From contig CALZPA010000004.1 of assembly GCA_945827525.1 (NCBI GenBank), positions 1 to 36,930 on the forward strand: a stretch of 36,930 nt of DNA, written 5' to 3'. Both the position numbers and the translations under genes were made by a program. The notes beneath the pieces were generated by a model. The model worked only from the letters and a program-made list of their open reading frames with translations. It was not told where the DNA came from and ran no database searches. Origin of the DNA: an uncultured Lentisphaeria bacterium (GTDB lineage Bacteria > Verrucomicrobiota > Lentisphaeria > Oligosphaerales > Oligosphaeraceae). This document shows, piece after piece, positions 18,091-26,690 of the stretch (the stretch's first letter is position 1; the number at the start of each line of letters is the position of its first letter).

Positions 18091-19581
18091 TCAGCGGTCG
18101 AGGAGCGGCTGGAGGCGTTTGGCCCAGACCGCGTAGCCGTCCTCGTTGAGGTGGCAGTTGTCGCGGAAGAGGGTGGTGTTGAGTTCGCCGTGGCGCATCA
18201 GGCTCGGCGTGAGGTCGACGAGGGTGATTTCGTAGCGGTTGGAGAGGCGCTGGCGGAGGAGCTCGTTGAGTTCGCTGATGGGCTTTCGGTAGGGTTCGTG
18301 GTTGAGTCCGCGCGGGAAGACGCACATGAGGATGATGTGGGTGTCGGGTGACTGGCGGAGAAGCTCGTCGATGATGGCGCGGATGCCCTGGAAGGTCTGT
18401 TCGGGCGTGTCGCCGGGGTAGTTGGGTGTGCGGGTGAGGTTGTTGGTGCCGATGTGGATGACGGCGAGTCGCGGGCGCTGGTTGGCGAATTCGCCGTTGC
18501 GGAGTCTCCAGAGGACGTTGCAGGTGCGGTCCCAGCCGAAGCCGAGGTTGAGGACGCTGCGCCCGCCGAAGAGCTTTTGGTAGGACTCGGGGCCGTGGGT
18601 GGTCTCCCAGAAGTGGGTGATGGAGTCGCCGATGAGGATGATGTCGTGGTTGCCGGCGTGGGCCTCCTCGAGCTTGCGGCGGTGACGCTCGTGCCAGTCG
18701 TAGCAGTCATCCTCGAGGCGGGGAGTTGGGATGCAGGCGGGCGGGAGGTCGGGGGGCGTGAAAAGGTTGACCTGGCCGGGGACGGGGATGGCGGCGTTGA
18801 GCCAGGGATACTTGAGCTGGAAGTAGCTGAGGAAGCGGTTGGGGTCCTCGGTGTTGCCGGGGAACATGTCGAAGTGTCCGGGGAGGGTGAGGGCTGGCTG
18901 GAGGAGTCCGGCGAGGTCGGCGGCCTCCTGGTAGGTCATGTTGCCGATGCAGCCGCGTCCGAGTCGCTCGGCGTCGCGGCCATTGATGGGGAGCATGACG
19001 GCCGTGAGGGGCATGAAGCGGCGGAGACGGCGCACCATGCCGTCGTAGAGGCAGGTGTCGCCGGCATGGAGGATGCGGACGCCGTTGCCCTCGATGACGT
19101 ACATGAGGCTGGGGTGGTTTCCGGTGACGGGATTGCGGCTGAGCGTCTCGTGGGCGGCGGCGATGGCGTGGATGGTGATGCCGTTGACTTCGGTGGACTC
19201 GCCGTCCTCGAGGCCATGAAGATGGCCTTCCGACAGTCCGATGGCCTTGCTGACGGCGTCGCGGCACTCGGCGGGCAAGAGGAAATAGAGGAAGGAGTGG
19301 ATTCTGATGAGTCTCTTCCAGGCGTCTCGGTCGATGTGGTCGGTATGGTCATGGGTGCCTAGTACCATGCTGACTGGATGGAACTGATCCAGGGTCATCT
19401 GGGGAGGGACGAGCCGCTTGGGCGAGGGGCTGAGATACGGGTCACAGGCGATGATGGTCTCGCCCAGCTTGAGCAGATAGCCCTGCTGGCCAAGATGGCA
19501 CCAGGCGAAATGGCCAAAGGGGACGTCGATGGCGTCAAGGGGAGACTGGAAAAGGGGGTTGTCGCTGAGATGTGTGAACAT
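18091..19581 (-). CDS. fusion of UlaG-like metallo-beta-lactamase and SGNH/GDSL esterase
   Basis: The 496-aa protein has two enzymatic halves and no signal peptide. Residues about 20-270 form an UlaG-like metallo-beta-lactamase domain with the metal motif 'HDHTDH' (77-82), His144, Asp175 and His236. Known relatives include L-ascorbate-6-phosphate lactonase and phospholipase D-like hydrolases. Residues about 310-496 form an SGNH hydrolase closest in pattern to PAF-acetylhydrolase Ib/acetylxylan esterase types. Block I is 'GDSIT' with Ser320, 'NLGFGWDRT' is block II, 'GTNN' (378-381) has Asn380, and 'DNCHL' has Asp474 and His477. Both active sites look intact. The linker (about 271-308) is proline-rich and then charged. 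A lactonase plus O-acetyl esterase acting on sugar products is inferred. The leader is C/A-rich without a Shine-Dalgarno site. Confidence 0.88.
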   Translation of the reverse strand: MFTHLSDNPLFQSPLDAIDVPFGHFAWCHLGQQGYLLKLGETIIACDPYLSPSPKRLVPPQMTLDQFHPVSMVLGTHDHTDHIDRDAWKRLIRIHSFLYFLLPAECRDAVSKAIGLSEGHLHGLEDGESTEVNGITIHAIAAAHETLSRNPVTGNHPSLMYVIEGNGVRILHAGDTCLYDGMVRRLRRFMPLTAVMLPINGRDAERLGRGCIGNMTYQEAADLAGLLQPALTLPGHFDMFPGNTEDPNRFLSYFQLKYPWLNAAIPVPGQVNLFTPPDLPPACIPTPRLEDDCYDWHERHRRKLEEAHAGNHDIILIGDSITHFWETTHGPESYQKLFGGRSVLNLGFGWDRTCNVLWRLRNGEFANQRPRLAVIHIGTNNLTRTPNYPGDTPEQTFQGIRAIIDELLRQSPDTHIILMCVFPRGLNHEPYRKPISELNELLRQRLSNRYEITLVDLTPSLMRHGELNTTLFRDNCHLNEDGYAVWAKRLQPLLDR

Positions 19582-19641
19582 GGCTGGTGTCTGTGTGTGG
19601 GAGGGATGCGGATGGAGCGGGAGGAGGCGCAGGGGCGTCTT

Positions 19642-20721
19642 TCAGGAGTAGCGGAGAAGGGTGTTCATGGCGTGGCTGTGGACGTCGTTGCGCCAGGGGA
19701 AGTAGCGCTTCTTGTCGGCGCGGTGGGGGTGGACGGCGTTGGAGAGGAGGATGACGGCGCATTGGGGTTCGGGGGCGATCCAGAAGGAGGTGCCGGTGAA
19801 GCCGGTGTGGCCGAAGAGGTAGGAGGGGAGGCGTCTGAATTGGCGCGGGCAGTCGGGGAAGGGCTGGAAGGGCGCCTGCCAGCCGAGGCAGCGGTCGCTG
19901 TCGGGAACGAGGCCGGCCCGCTGGGTGAAGAGCTGGATGACGTTGGGGTCGAAGGGGCCTATCGAGGGGTCGAGGAGGGCCTTGGCGAGCTTGGAGAGGT
20001 CATGGGCGGTGGAGAAGAGCCCGGCGTGTCCGGCGACGCCGCCGAGCCAGCGGGCGTTCTCGTCGTGGACGGTTCCCTGCCAGGGTCGAGGCGGGTCCAG
20101 CGAGTCGTCGAGCTCGGTGGGGACGCAGTGCGGCTGCCATTCGGGCGGCGGGCAGAAGGTGGTGCGGCGCATCTTGAGTGGCTTGAAGACAAGTGTCTTC
20201 GCCAGTTGGTCGAGGGGTGCGTCGGCGATGCGTTCGAGGATGAAGCCGAGGAGCATGAAGCCGATGTCGGAGTAGACGGTCTGGGTGCCTGGGGCGCAGA
20301 CGGCGGGGGTGGCGATGACGGCGGCCTTGCGGGCGTCTCCGGGCGGCGTGTCGGCGTGGGTGCTGTGGAAGGGGAGTCCGGCGGGGAAGCCGGCGCAGTG
20401 CGCGAGAAGCTGGCGGATGGTTGGCTGAGGCTGGTTGAGCGCTCTGCGTTCGGGGAGCCAGGTGTCGATGGTGGCGTCGAGGGAGAGGCGCTGCTGCTGG
20501 AGCAGGAGCATGGTGAGGGAGGTGGTGGCGATGACCTTGGTGAGGGAGGCGAGGTCGAAGAGGTCGTCGTGGCGGAGCCTGGGCGCGTCCTCGTCGTAGG
20601 TGTGCTGGCCGCAGGAGAGGGTGAGGATGACCGTTTTGAGCTTGAAGGCATAGAAGCGGTTGCAGGGCGTGATGCGTCTCTTGCGCGCGGTCTGCAGGAG
20701 AGTGCCAAGTGTGGCAGGCAT
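19642..20721 (-). CDS. serine hydrolase of the class C beta-lactamase/esterase family
   Basis: The 359-aa protein has the penicillin-binding-protein-like serine hydrolase fold. Its SxxK motif is 'SLTK' (Ser59, Lys62), the second motif is 'YSD' (Tyr150), and the third is 'HTG' (305-307). The segment 'DENARWLGGVAGHAGLFSTA' is common in the hydrolases that are fused to or placed beside GH3 enzymes in glycan clusters. No signal peptide is seen. The likely role is esterase or amidase on a glycan substituent rather than antibiotic resistance. GGGAG lies 9 nt before the ATG at 20721, making it one of the genes in the cluster with a normal ribosome binding site. Substrate unknown. Confidence 0.85.
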   Translation of the reverse strand: MPATLGTLLQTARKRRITPCNRFYAFKLKTVILTLSCGQHTYDEDAPRLRHDDLFDLASLTKVIATTSLTMLLLQQQRLSLDATIDTWLPERRALNQPQPTIRQLLAHCAGFPAGLPFHSTHADTPPGDARKAAVIATPAVCAPGTQTVYSDIGFMLLGFILERIADAPLDQLAKTLVFKPLKMRRTTFCPPPEWQPHCVPTELDDSLDPPRPWQGTVHDENARWLGGVAGHAGLFSTAHDLSKLAKALLDPSIGPFDPNVIQLFTQRAGLVPDSDRCLGWQAPFQPFPDCPRQFRRLPSYLFGHTGFTGTSFWIAPEPQCAVILLSNAVHPHRADKKRYFPWRNDVHSHAMNTLLRYS

Positions 20722-20763
20722 GGCGATGGCTCCCGTGAGGTTTGTGGGTGGGATGGGGGCGGT

Positions 20764-22797
20764 TCAGGTGAGGGAATAGGAGAGGAGGCACCAGGAGCGC
20801 GGGCGCGGCATCCGGAGCTGGAGGTGGCTGCGGTCGAGCATGACGAAGGCGACGTCGAGGCAGTTGGTGGCCTCCAGCGTGAGGGTTGCGGTCGGCGGGA
20901 GCGGCTCGGCCAGGGTGAGGACGGCGGTGGCCGACGGCGTGACCTCGCGGAAGAGGAGGAGGTGTCCGGCGCGAGGTGCGATGGCCTGGAAGCCGGTGTG
21001 GGCGCAGCCGTCGGGACGGTCGCCGAGGGGATGGATGTCCGCCTGGGCAAAGTCGTGGCGATGGCGGCGGTAGACGGCGATGACGTGTCGCAGCTCGTCG
21101 CGCTGCGGCTGGTCGAGGCTGGAGAGCTCCATCCAGGCGAGGGGGTTGGCGAGCATGACGGCGGCGAATTCGTAGTCGAGGGAGTAGGTGGCGGGTGCGA
21201 GCGGGTCGTTGCCGTAGCGGTCGGCGTTGCGGCGGTTGTTGAGGAATTCGAGCTGGAAGCGGTTGAGTGGGATGAGGTGAGCGAGGTCCCAGGCGTTGCG
21301 CAGGGTGGCGTGCGGGTAGTAGTTCTGCCAGTCGGTGTAGCGGTTCTCGACGAAGAGGGTGCCGAACGGGCGGCGGTAGAGGTATCCGAGGCGGCTTTGG
21401 GCGGTGATGTCGAGGTTGGTGCGGATGGCGTGGTGGGACTCGGTGGCGACGGCCTCCAGGAGGGCGAGGAAGTTGGCCTCGCCGCGCTTGGACTGGAGGT
21501 TGACGCCGTCGAGCTTGAACTGGGCGATGCCGAACTGCCGGTGGAGCCGGAGGAGCGTGTCGGCGTCGTCGCGCCAGTGGCGGAAGTCGTGGGAGGAGTC
21601 GGGCGAGAACCAGAGGCCCAGCTGGACGCCCAAGCGGCGGGCCTGCTCGGCGAGCGGCGCCAGCCCGCGAGGGAATTTCCGCGGATGGACATCCCAGAAA
21701 TGGGGGTCGCTGTCGTAGTACCCGGACCAGACGCCGTTGGCGGCGAGCTTCGAGTTGGCGGTGACGCCCTGCTGCCAGCCGTCGTCGATCTGGACGATGT
21801 CGATGCCGAGGTCATGGGCGGCCTGGATTTCGCCGAGCATGAAGGCCTCGGAGACGCGTGCGTCCTGGTTGCGGTCGCCCCAGGTGTTGGACATGATGAA
21901 CGTCTCGTGGCCGCCGGCGCGCGTCTGGCGGCGGTAGAGTCGGCGGAACTCGGTGAGGAGCGTGTGCACGTCGCCGACGCCGACCGTCGTGCCGTAGGCC
22001 TGGCGCCAGCCGTCCGACGGGGACGCCTCGCCGTCGGGCGTGGCGGGCTCGGCGCCGAGGGCGAGGAGGTCGTTGCCCTTGACGTAGGCGCTGACGCGCT
22101 TGGCGCAGAGCTGGCAGTTCGTGGTGGGGCAGTCGTTGACGGCGAGGATGGCGCGTCCCGAGAGGGGGTCGGAGACGAGGAAGAGGTTGCCGTGGACGTG
22201 TCCGGACGCATTCTGGTAGAGGAAGCGCTCCTCGGCGGAGACGAGGGTGTCGTTGGCGTCGGTCCGGTCATGGAGGCGGAACGCCTGGAGGCGGAGGTGT
22301 CGGCGTCCGAGTGGGACGACATCCGTGGTGCCGGCGGGTGGCGTGAAGCCGCTGGGGCGCTGCGGCGCTGCGGTCTCGATGCCGGTGGGTGCGGTCTCGC
22401 CGGCGTCGTGCGGGTGGTCGGCGGTGGCCGGCTGGCCGCGGAGCTGTCGGTCCAGGGAGATGAAGGGCGCGTGGGGGAAGACGGTGTAGGTGGTCTGGAC
22501 GAGCTGGCGGGCGGAGGCGACGGTGACGGTCAGCCGCAGATGCGGGTCGGTGAGGCCGCCGTCGTCGTCGAGGGCGGCCTCGGCCTGGAGGGCGGGCTTG
22601 TCGCCTGGCGCGGGCATCTCGGCGGGGAGGGGAGGCGCGGCGAGGCGCCAGACGACTCTGGCGTCCTTGTCGGTGAGGGTGAGGGGCAGCAGGTCGCCGT
22701 GTCGCCATACGAAGGTGCGTTCGATGCGGCTGTTGCCGAGGGTGAGCGTGTCGTCCTCGAGGAGGGCGTAGCAGTCCTGGAAGCGGAAGGGAAGCAT
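20764..22797 (-). CDS. GH36-like alpha-galactosidase family protein
   Basis: The 677-aa product resembles clan GH-D (GH36/GH27) alpha-galactosidases. An N-terminal beta-sandwich (1-285) precedes a TIM barrel (about 290-590) and a small C-terminal beta domain. In the barrel, 'FIMSNTWGDRN', 'IVQIDDGWQQG' (Asp338-Asp339) and 'FKLDGVN' match family motifs; Asp430 in KLD is the expected nucleophile. The acid/base is not certain; Glu484 or Asp489 near 'VENRYTDW' are candidates. No signal peptide is present, so it would act on imported fragments. The leader before the start is a C/A tract without a Shine-Dalgarno site. Confidence 0.82.
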   Translation of the reverse strand: MLPFRFQDCYALLEDDTLTLGNSRIERTFVWRHGDLLPLTLTDKDARVVWRLAAPPLPAEMPAPGDKPALQAEAALDDDGGLTDPHLRLTVTVASARQLVQTTYTVFPHAPFISLDRQLRGQPATADHPHDAGETAPTGIETAAPQRPSGFTPPAGTTDVVPLGRRHLRLQAFRLHDRTDANDTLVSAEERFLYQNASGHVHGNLFLVSDPLSGRAILAVNDCPTTNCQLCAKRVSAYVKGNDLLALGAEPATPDGEASPSDGWRQAYGTTVGVGDVHTLLTEFRRLYRRQTRAGGHETFIMSNTWGDRNQDARVSEAFMLGEIQAAHDLGIDIVQIDDGWQQGVTANSKLAANGVWSGYYDSDPHFWDVHPRKFPRGLAPLAEQARRLGVQLGLWFSPDSSHDFRHWRDDADTLLRLHRQFGIAQFKLDGVNLQSKRGEANFLALLEAVATESHHAIRTNLDITAQSRLGYLYRRPFGTLFVENRYTDWQNYYPHATLRNAWDLAHLIPLNRFQLEFLNNRRNADRYGNDPLAPATYSLDYEFAAVMLANPLAWMELSSLDQPQRDELRHVIAVYRRHRHDFAQADIHPLGDRPDGCAHTGFQAIAPRAGHLLLFREVTPSATAVLTLAEPLPPTATLTLEATNCLDVAFVMLDRSHLQLRMPRPRSWCLLSYSLT

Positions 22798-22848
22798 GGG
22801 GCGTGGGTGGGGGTGGGTGAGTGGGGTTGTCAGGTGGCTGCGGATGGT

Positions 22849-23727
22849 TCAGGCGAGGCGTTCGAGCCAGGCGATGACGGCGGTGGGGACGATTTCGTGG
22901 CCGCCCTCGAAGAGGGTGACGGTGGTCTGGTCGGCCTGGCGGCGGTAGAGCGCGTGGTGGTCGCCGAAGCCGGGAAGGTCGTCCTGGAGGCGAAGGCGGG
23001 AAGGGACGGCCTCGCCGTCGGTCATGGCGTCGATGTCCTCCTGGGGGATGCGCGCCTCGGGGAGGACGCAGGCGTTGAAGGCGTGGAGGGCATGGGAGAC
23101 GGGGACGGGGCCGCTGTGGCCGTCATGGATGCCGGCGTTGATGTCGATGACGCAGGGGAGATTGGGCTCGAGGTAGGTGAGCGGCGAGCGGTGGGCGGCG
23201 TTGGCCGCGGCGGCGGAGTCCGATTGTGGGTTGCCCCCGCAGACGGACTCGATATGGGCGGCGTAGCCGGCCTGGATGGCGGCGGGCTGGCGATGCCAGG
23301 CCACGAGGTCGGCGATGGGGACCCACGCGGAGACGCCCTTCCAGAGATGGGGATGGCGTCCGGCCATCAGGAGGGTGTGGAAGCCGCCGCCGGAGCAGCC
23401 GCAGAGGAAGACATTGGCGGGGTCGGCCTGGTAGGTGCGGATGGCGTGGGCCACGGCGTCGGCGATGTCCTGGACGGCGGCCTCGTGGCCACAGGACTGC
23501 GGGTTCCAGGACGGGCCGCGGAAGTGCGGCAGGATGAGGTTCCAGTCATGGCGGTCGCACCAGCGCGAGAGCTCCTGCGGCTCGGGCTGGCGGTAGCCCC
23601 AGCTCCAGGCGTGGAGATAGACGAGCAGCGGACGCCCGGGGCGAGTGGCCTGCAGGACGCGCGCGGGCTGCTCGCTCAGGTCGTAGGAACACGGGTAGGT
23701 GATGTCCTGGGTGATGAATTCGGTCAT
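22849..23727 (-). CDS. alpha/beta hydrolase, prolyl-oligopeptidase/esterase type
   Basis: The 292-aa product starts at 23727 (MTEFITQD). The open frame continues about 700 nt upstream, but only as a shadow of the next gene. It shows the alpha/beta-hydrolase fold with the nucleophile elbow 'CGCSGGG' (Ser112), an acid at Asp202 in 'IHDGHSG', and His277 in 'FEGGHEIV'. 'PHFRGPSWNPQSCG' after the oxyanion strand resembles S9-family peptidase/acyl esterases. No signal peptide is seen, and no Shine-Dalgarno sequence precedes the start. The gene sits 25 nt before the start-distal end of the heparinase gene at 23753. A deacylase or de-esterase acting on glycan fragments is inferred. Confidence 0.85.
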   Translation of the reverse strand: MTEFITQDITYPCSYDLSEQPARVLQATRPGRPLLVYLHAWSWGYRQPEPQELSRWCDRHDWNLILPHFRGPSWNPQSCGHEAAVQDIADAVAHAIRTYQADPANVFLCGCSGGGFHTLLMAGRHPHLWKGVSAWVPIADLVAWHRQPAAIQAGYAAHIESVCGGNPQSDSAAAANAAHRSPLTYLEPNLPCVIDINAGIHDGHSGPVPVSHALHAFNACVLPEARIPQEDIDAMTDGEAVPSRLRLQDDLPGFGDHHALYRRQADQTTVTLFEGGHEIVPTAVIAWLERLA

Positions 23728-23752
23728 GGTATGGTGCGCGTGGGGGGCGAGG

Positions 23753-26683
23753 TCAGTCTCCGTCGGCGAGGACGAGCTTGAGGCTCTGGCCGTCGAGGCG
23801 GAAGAGGGCGGCCCTGGCGTCACAGGCGATGCCGGCGGCGGCGAGGCGGCGGCGTGAGCCGTCCTGGGAGACGAGAAGGAGGTAGGTGTCGCCGTTGGCC
23901 TGGGCGCGGATGGCGGCGACGCCGGCGTCCGAGGGCAGCATCTCGACCGAGAGCTGTGGGGCGGGCTTGGCGGGGTCGCTGAAGGCGAACGCGGAGGCGA
24001 AGACGGCGCTGGGCGAGTCGACGCGGTTGAGGACGAGGCTGAAGCGGACGGTGGGCGGGTTGCCCTGGCCGCTGGCGCTGAGGAGAGTGCCAGGTGCGGA
24101 CGAGGCGTGCGCCATGGAGAGCCGGACGTCCTGGTGTCTCCAGACGGCTGTGGCGGTGCCGTCATGGGGGAGGGACTGCCAGTTCTTCGCCCAGGCGTAG
24201 CCGTCGCCCCTGGGCGCGTCGCAGGGCTGCTGTGTAGCGGGTGGCGTGTCGGTGCGTTCGCCTCGGGAGTGGAAGGCGTATTCGAGCCGCCGTGGGTTGC
24301 CGGTGGTGTCGGTGGCCCAGAGGAGGTCGAGGAGCGTGTCTCCGATGAGGGCAAGGGCCCGTCCGGCCTTGAGGTTGGGGTAGATGGGGCCGGCGTCGGC
24401 GACGATGAGGCTGGCGTCCGGGAAGGCGGCATAGGCGAGGCAGCGTCCGGTGGCGGGTGTCTGGCTCTTGCCGTCGACGACGAGGGTGTTGTGGGAGATG
24501 GTCTGGCGGTACCAGCCTTGGTGCGCGGGGTTGCCGTAGGCGATGCAGCCGGGGTCCTCGGCGAGGAGGGTTCCGTGTGCCCAGAGGACGAAGTTGAGCT
24601 TGTCGGGGTGTCCGTGTCCGCCGCCGTGCTCGCCGTAGTCGATGGCGACGTAGTTGGGCGGCATGGTGGCGGCGGCGGTTCCGGGCGTCTGGGAGCGGAG
24701 GACGGCGATGCCCGTCTCCAGGTAGTTCTCGGAGGAAGCGGGCTTGCTGGCGGACTCGATGGTGTCGCGTCCGAAGAGGGTGGCGTAGAGGTTGCGGCGG
24801 TCGGTCTGGGCGAGGACGGCGCCGTGGAGGGGGTCGCCCCAGAAGGCGTAGGCGAGTTCGTAGTGGGTGGCGTTGGCGCGCGGGTCGAAGCGGACGCGGG
24901 CGGTGTCGTGGAAGGCGGGGAGCTCGGAGGTGGGGGTGAGGAACTTGAGCGGGCCGTCGAAGAGGAGCTTGAAGCGGTCTGGGATGGGCGCGAGGCCGTT
25001 GAGGCGGATGGCGATGGCGATGGGTTCGAGGGCGGAGGTGGTGTAGAAGTGGTATCCCCAGGCGCGCTCGTACCACTGTCCGTCGGAGGTGACGCCCTTC
25101 TCGACCTGCCGGAGGAAGCCGTTGGGGCCGAAGATGGCGGCTCGGATGAGGTCGCCGCGGTTGTAGAGGAGTCCGGCGAGCCCGTAGGCGGAGGTGTGCC
25201 AGCAGCAGATGTTGTGGATGCCCCACTGGTGGTTCTTGATGTGGTAGGCGGCGGGGAGGATCATCTTTTCGCCGATGGCGCGGAAGTCGTCGTCGGAGAG
25301 GGTGTCGCGGATGGCGTCGGTTCCCTGGACGATGCTGATGAGCCAGATGGCCTCGTCGAGCGTCTGGGGGTGGACGTGTCCGCCGCCCTTGGTGGGCTTG
25401 CCGTGGATGTCGTGGAGCGGGTAGCCGAGATAGCGTTCGGCGTAGCCGAGGAGGATGTCGCGGGCCTTGTCGGCGTAGCGGCGGTCGCCGCTGATGAAGT
25501 AGGCGACGCCGAGGTCGCGGACGGCGTGCGCGAGCCGGTCATGGTCGCGGGAGAGGACGACATCGTCGTAGGGGTACCCGGAGTACTCGGCCTTGCAGGT
25601 GGGGCAGATATGGAGGGTGGGCGTCTTGGTCTTGAGGGAGGAGCCGCACTTCTTGCAGCTGTACCAGTGCCACCACTGGGCGCCGCGCGGCGGATAGGCG
25701 ATGTCGGCCTTGAGCCAGCCGTCCATCGCCTTGCGGTGGCTCTCCCACCAGAGGCGGGCGGGCTCGCGGTCACGGACGCGCCGGCGGATGTCGTCGCGGC
25801 AGTCGGCGTGGCAGAGCAGGGCGGGCGTGGGGAGGGGGCGCATCATGGGTGAGGCGGTCTCGGCCGTGACGGACTCGGCTGCAAGGCCGCCGTCTCCGAG
25901 GAGCTGGACGGAGAGGTCGAACGGCGTGAGCTCCGGCGTGCCCTCGGGCAGCTCGAACGCCACACGGAGCGGCGTGGTACCGCCGGCGGGCACCTGCAGG
26001 CGCTCGGGCAGGCCGCGGAACGACAGCCCAGCCAGGGACGCGGCGGTCCGGATGGGGATGTCGGCAGGCTGGTCAAGGCGGCTGGAAATCCGGAGGTCAA
26101 GATGGCCGCTGCGGGGCGAGGTCCAGCCGACGCCGTGTCCGGCCTGGGTGAGGGTGATGCCCTTGCGGACGTAGCGCAGCCGCGAGAGGCGGATGACGAC
26201 GGGCGAGGGCGTCTGGTTGTCGACGCGGAAATGGAGGGCGCGGAAGTTGACGGGGTTCTCGCCCCAGCGGAACATGGGGTTGCGGAGGTCGATGGCGGCG
26301 GTGTGCCAGGCCCTGTCGGCGCTCTCGGGAATCTGGAGCTGCCAGGTGGCCTGGTACCCGTCGGCCAGCGGCCTGTCCATGATTTTGCAGCCGAACCAGA
26401 CCTGTGGGTTGGAGATGGTGTACTCGAACCGCAGCTCATCGAAGTCGACGGCGCGCGGGGCCCAGTCGCCGAGGTCGAGCGGGACGGCGGTGACCTTGCT
26501 GTTGGCGGGGATGGAGAGGACGGCGACGCCGCCGCGCCGCGGGTCGCGCTCGAAGGAGATGAGGGGCGACTTCCAGGAGTCGCGGGGCGGGTCGAAGTCG
26601 TCGAGGACGTGCTCGGTGATGACGGACTGGGCGGCGGCCGCGAGAGGCAACAGCACGGTCATGGTGATGGCGAGGCGGCTCAT
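23753..26683 (-). CDS. secreted heparinase II/III-family lyase with Cys4 zinc-ribbon-like insert
   Basis: The 976-aa product has a signal peptide ('MSRLAITMTVLLPLAAAAQS'). Residues about 25-190 look like a carbohydrate-binding beta-sandwich, followed by an Ig-like region (about 195-300). The alginate-lyase/heparinase toroid (about 315-640) contains CxxC pairs at Cys343/346 and Cys360/363, a probable zinc ribbon. The heparinase II/III beta domain carries 'DYGEHGGGHGHPDKLNF', with Glu685, His686, His690 and His692. AAAGGA of its ribosome binding site overlaps the last codons of the M20 gene, only 7 nt away, so translation is probably coupled. An uronate-glycan lyase is likely, but its family number and substrate are open. 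It is clearly distinct from the other heparinase protein in the cluster. Confidence 0.88.
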   Translation of the reverse strand: MSRLAITMTVLLPLAAAAQSVITEHVLDDFDPPRDSWKSPLISFERDPRRGGVAVLSIPANSKVTAVPLDLGDWAPRAVDFDELRFEYTISNPQVWFGCKIMDRPLADGYQATWQLQIPESADRAWHTAAIDLRNPMFRWGENPVNFRALHFRVDNQTPSPVVIRLSRLRYVRKGITLTQAGHGVGWTSPRSGHLDLRISSRLDQPADIPIRTAASLAGLSFRGLPERLQVPAGGTTPLRVAFELPEGTPELTPFDLSVQLLGDGGLAAESVTAETASPMMRPLPTPALLCHADCRDDIRRRVRDREPARLWWESHRKAMDGWLKADIAYPPRGAQWWHWYSCKKCGSSLKTKTPTLHICPTCKAEYSGYPYDDVVLSRDHDRLAHAVRDLGVAYFISGDRRYADKARDILLGYAERYLGYPLHDIHGKPTKGGGHVHPQTLDEAIWLISIVQGTDAIRDTLSDDDFRAIGEKMILPAAYHIKNHQWGIHNICCWHTSAYGLAGLLYNRGDLIRAAIFGPNGFLRQVEKGVTSDGQWYERAWGYHFYTTSALEPIAIAIRLNGLAPIPDRFKLLFDGPLKFLTPTSELPAFHDTARVRFDPRANATHYELAYAFWGDPLHGAVLAQTDRRNLYATLFGRDTIESASKPASSENYLETGIAVLRSQTPGTAAATMPPNYVAIDYGEHGGGHGHPDKLNFVLWAHGTLLAEDPGCIAYGNPAHQGWYRQTISHNTLVVDGKSQTPATGRCLAYAAFPDASLIVADAGPIYPNLKAGRALALIGDTLLDLLWATDTTGNPRRLEYAFHSRGERTDTPPATQQPCDAPRGDGYAWAKNWQSLPHDGTATAVWRHQDVRLSMAHASSAPGTLLSASGQGNPPTVRFSLVLNRVDSPSAVFASAFAFSDPAKPAPQLSVEMLPSDAGVAAIRAQANGDTYLLLVSQDGSRRRLAAAGIACDARAALFRLDGQSLKLVLADGD

Positions 26684-26690
26684 GGCTTGC

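Noticed and set aside
19642-20721. Beta-lactamase as an antibiotic resistance gene
   Set aside because: No signal peptide, and the SxxK family context and neighbours fit a glycan esterase or amidase better.
19378-23781. 1467-codon open frame on the plus strand, opposite four cluster genes
   Set aside because: Low-complexity Gly/Glu/Val-rich product without motifs; it is the antisense shadow of C-ended codons in real genes with clear active sites.
23728-24432. Upstream extension of the alpha/beta hydrolase frame
   Set aside because: Ser/Pro/Thr-rich shadow of the heparinase gene in another frame.
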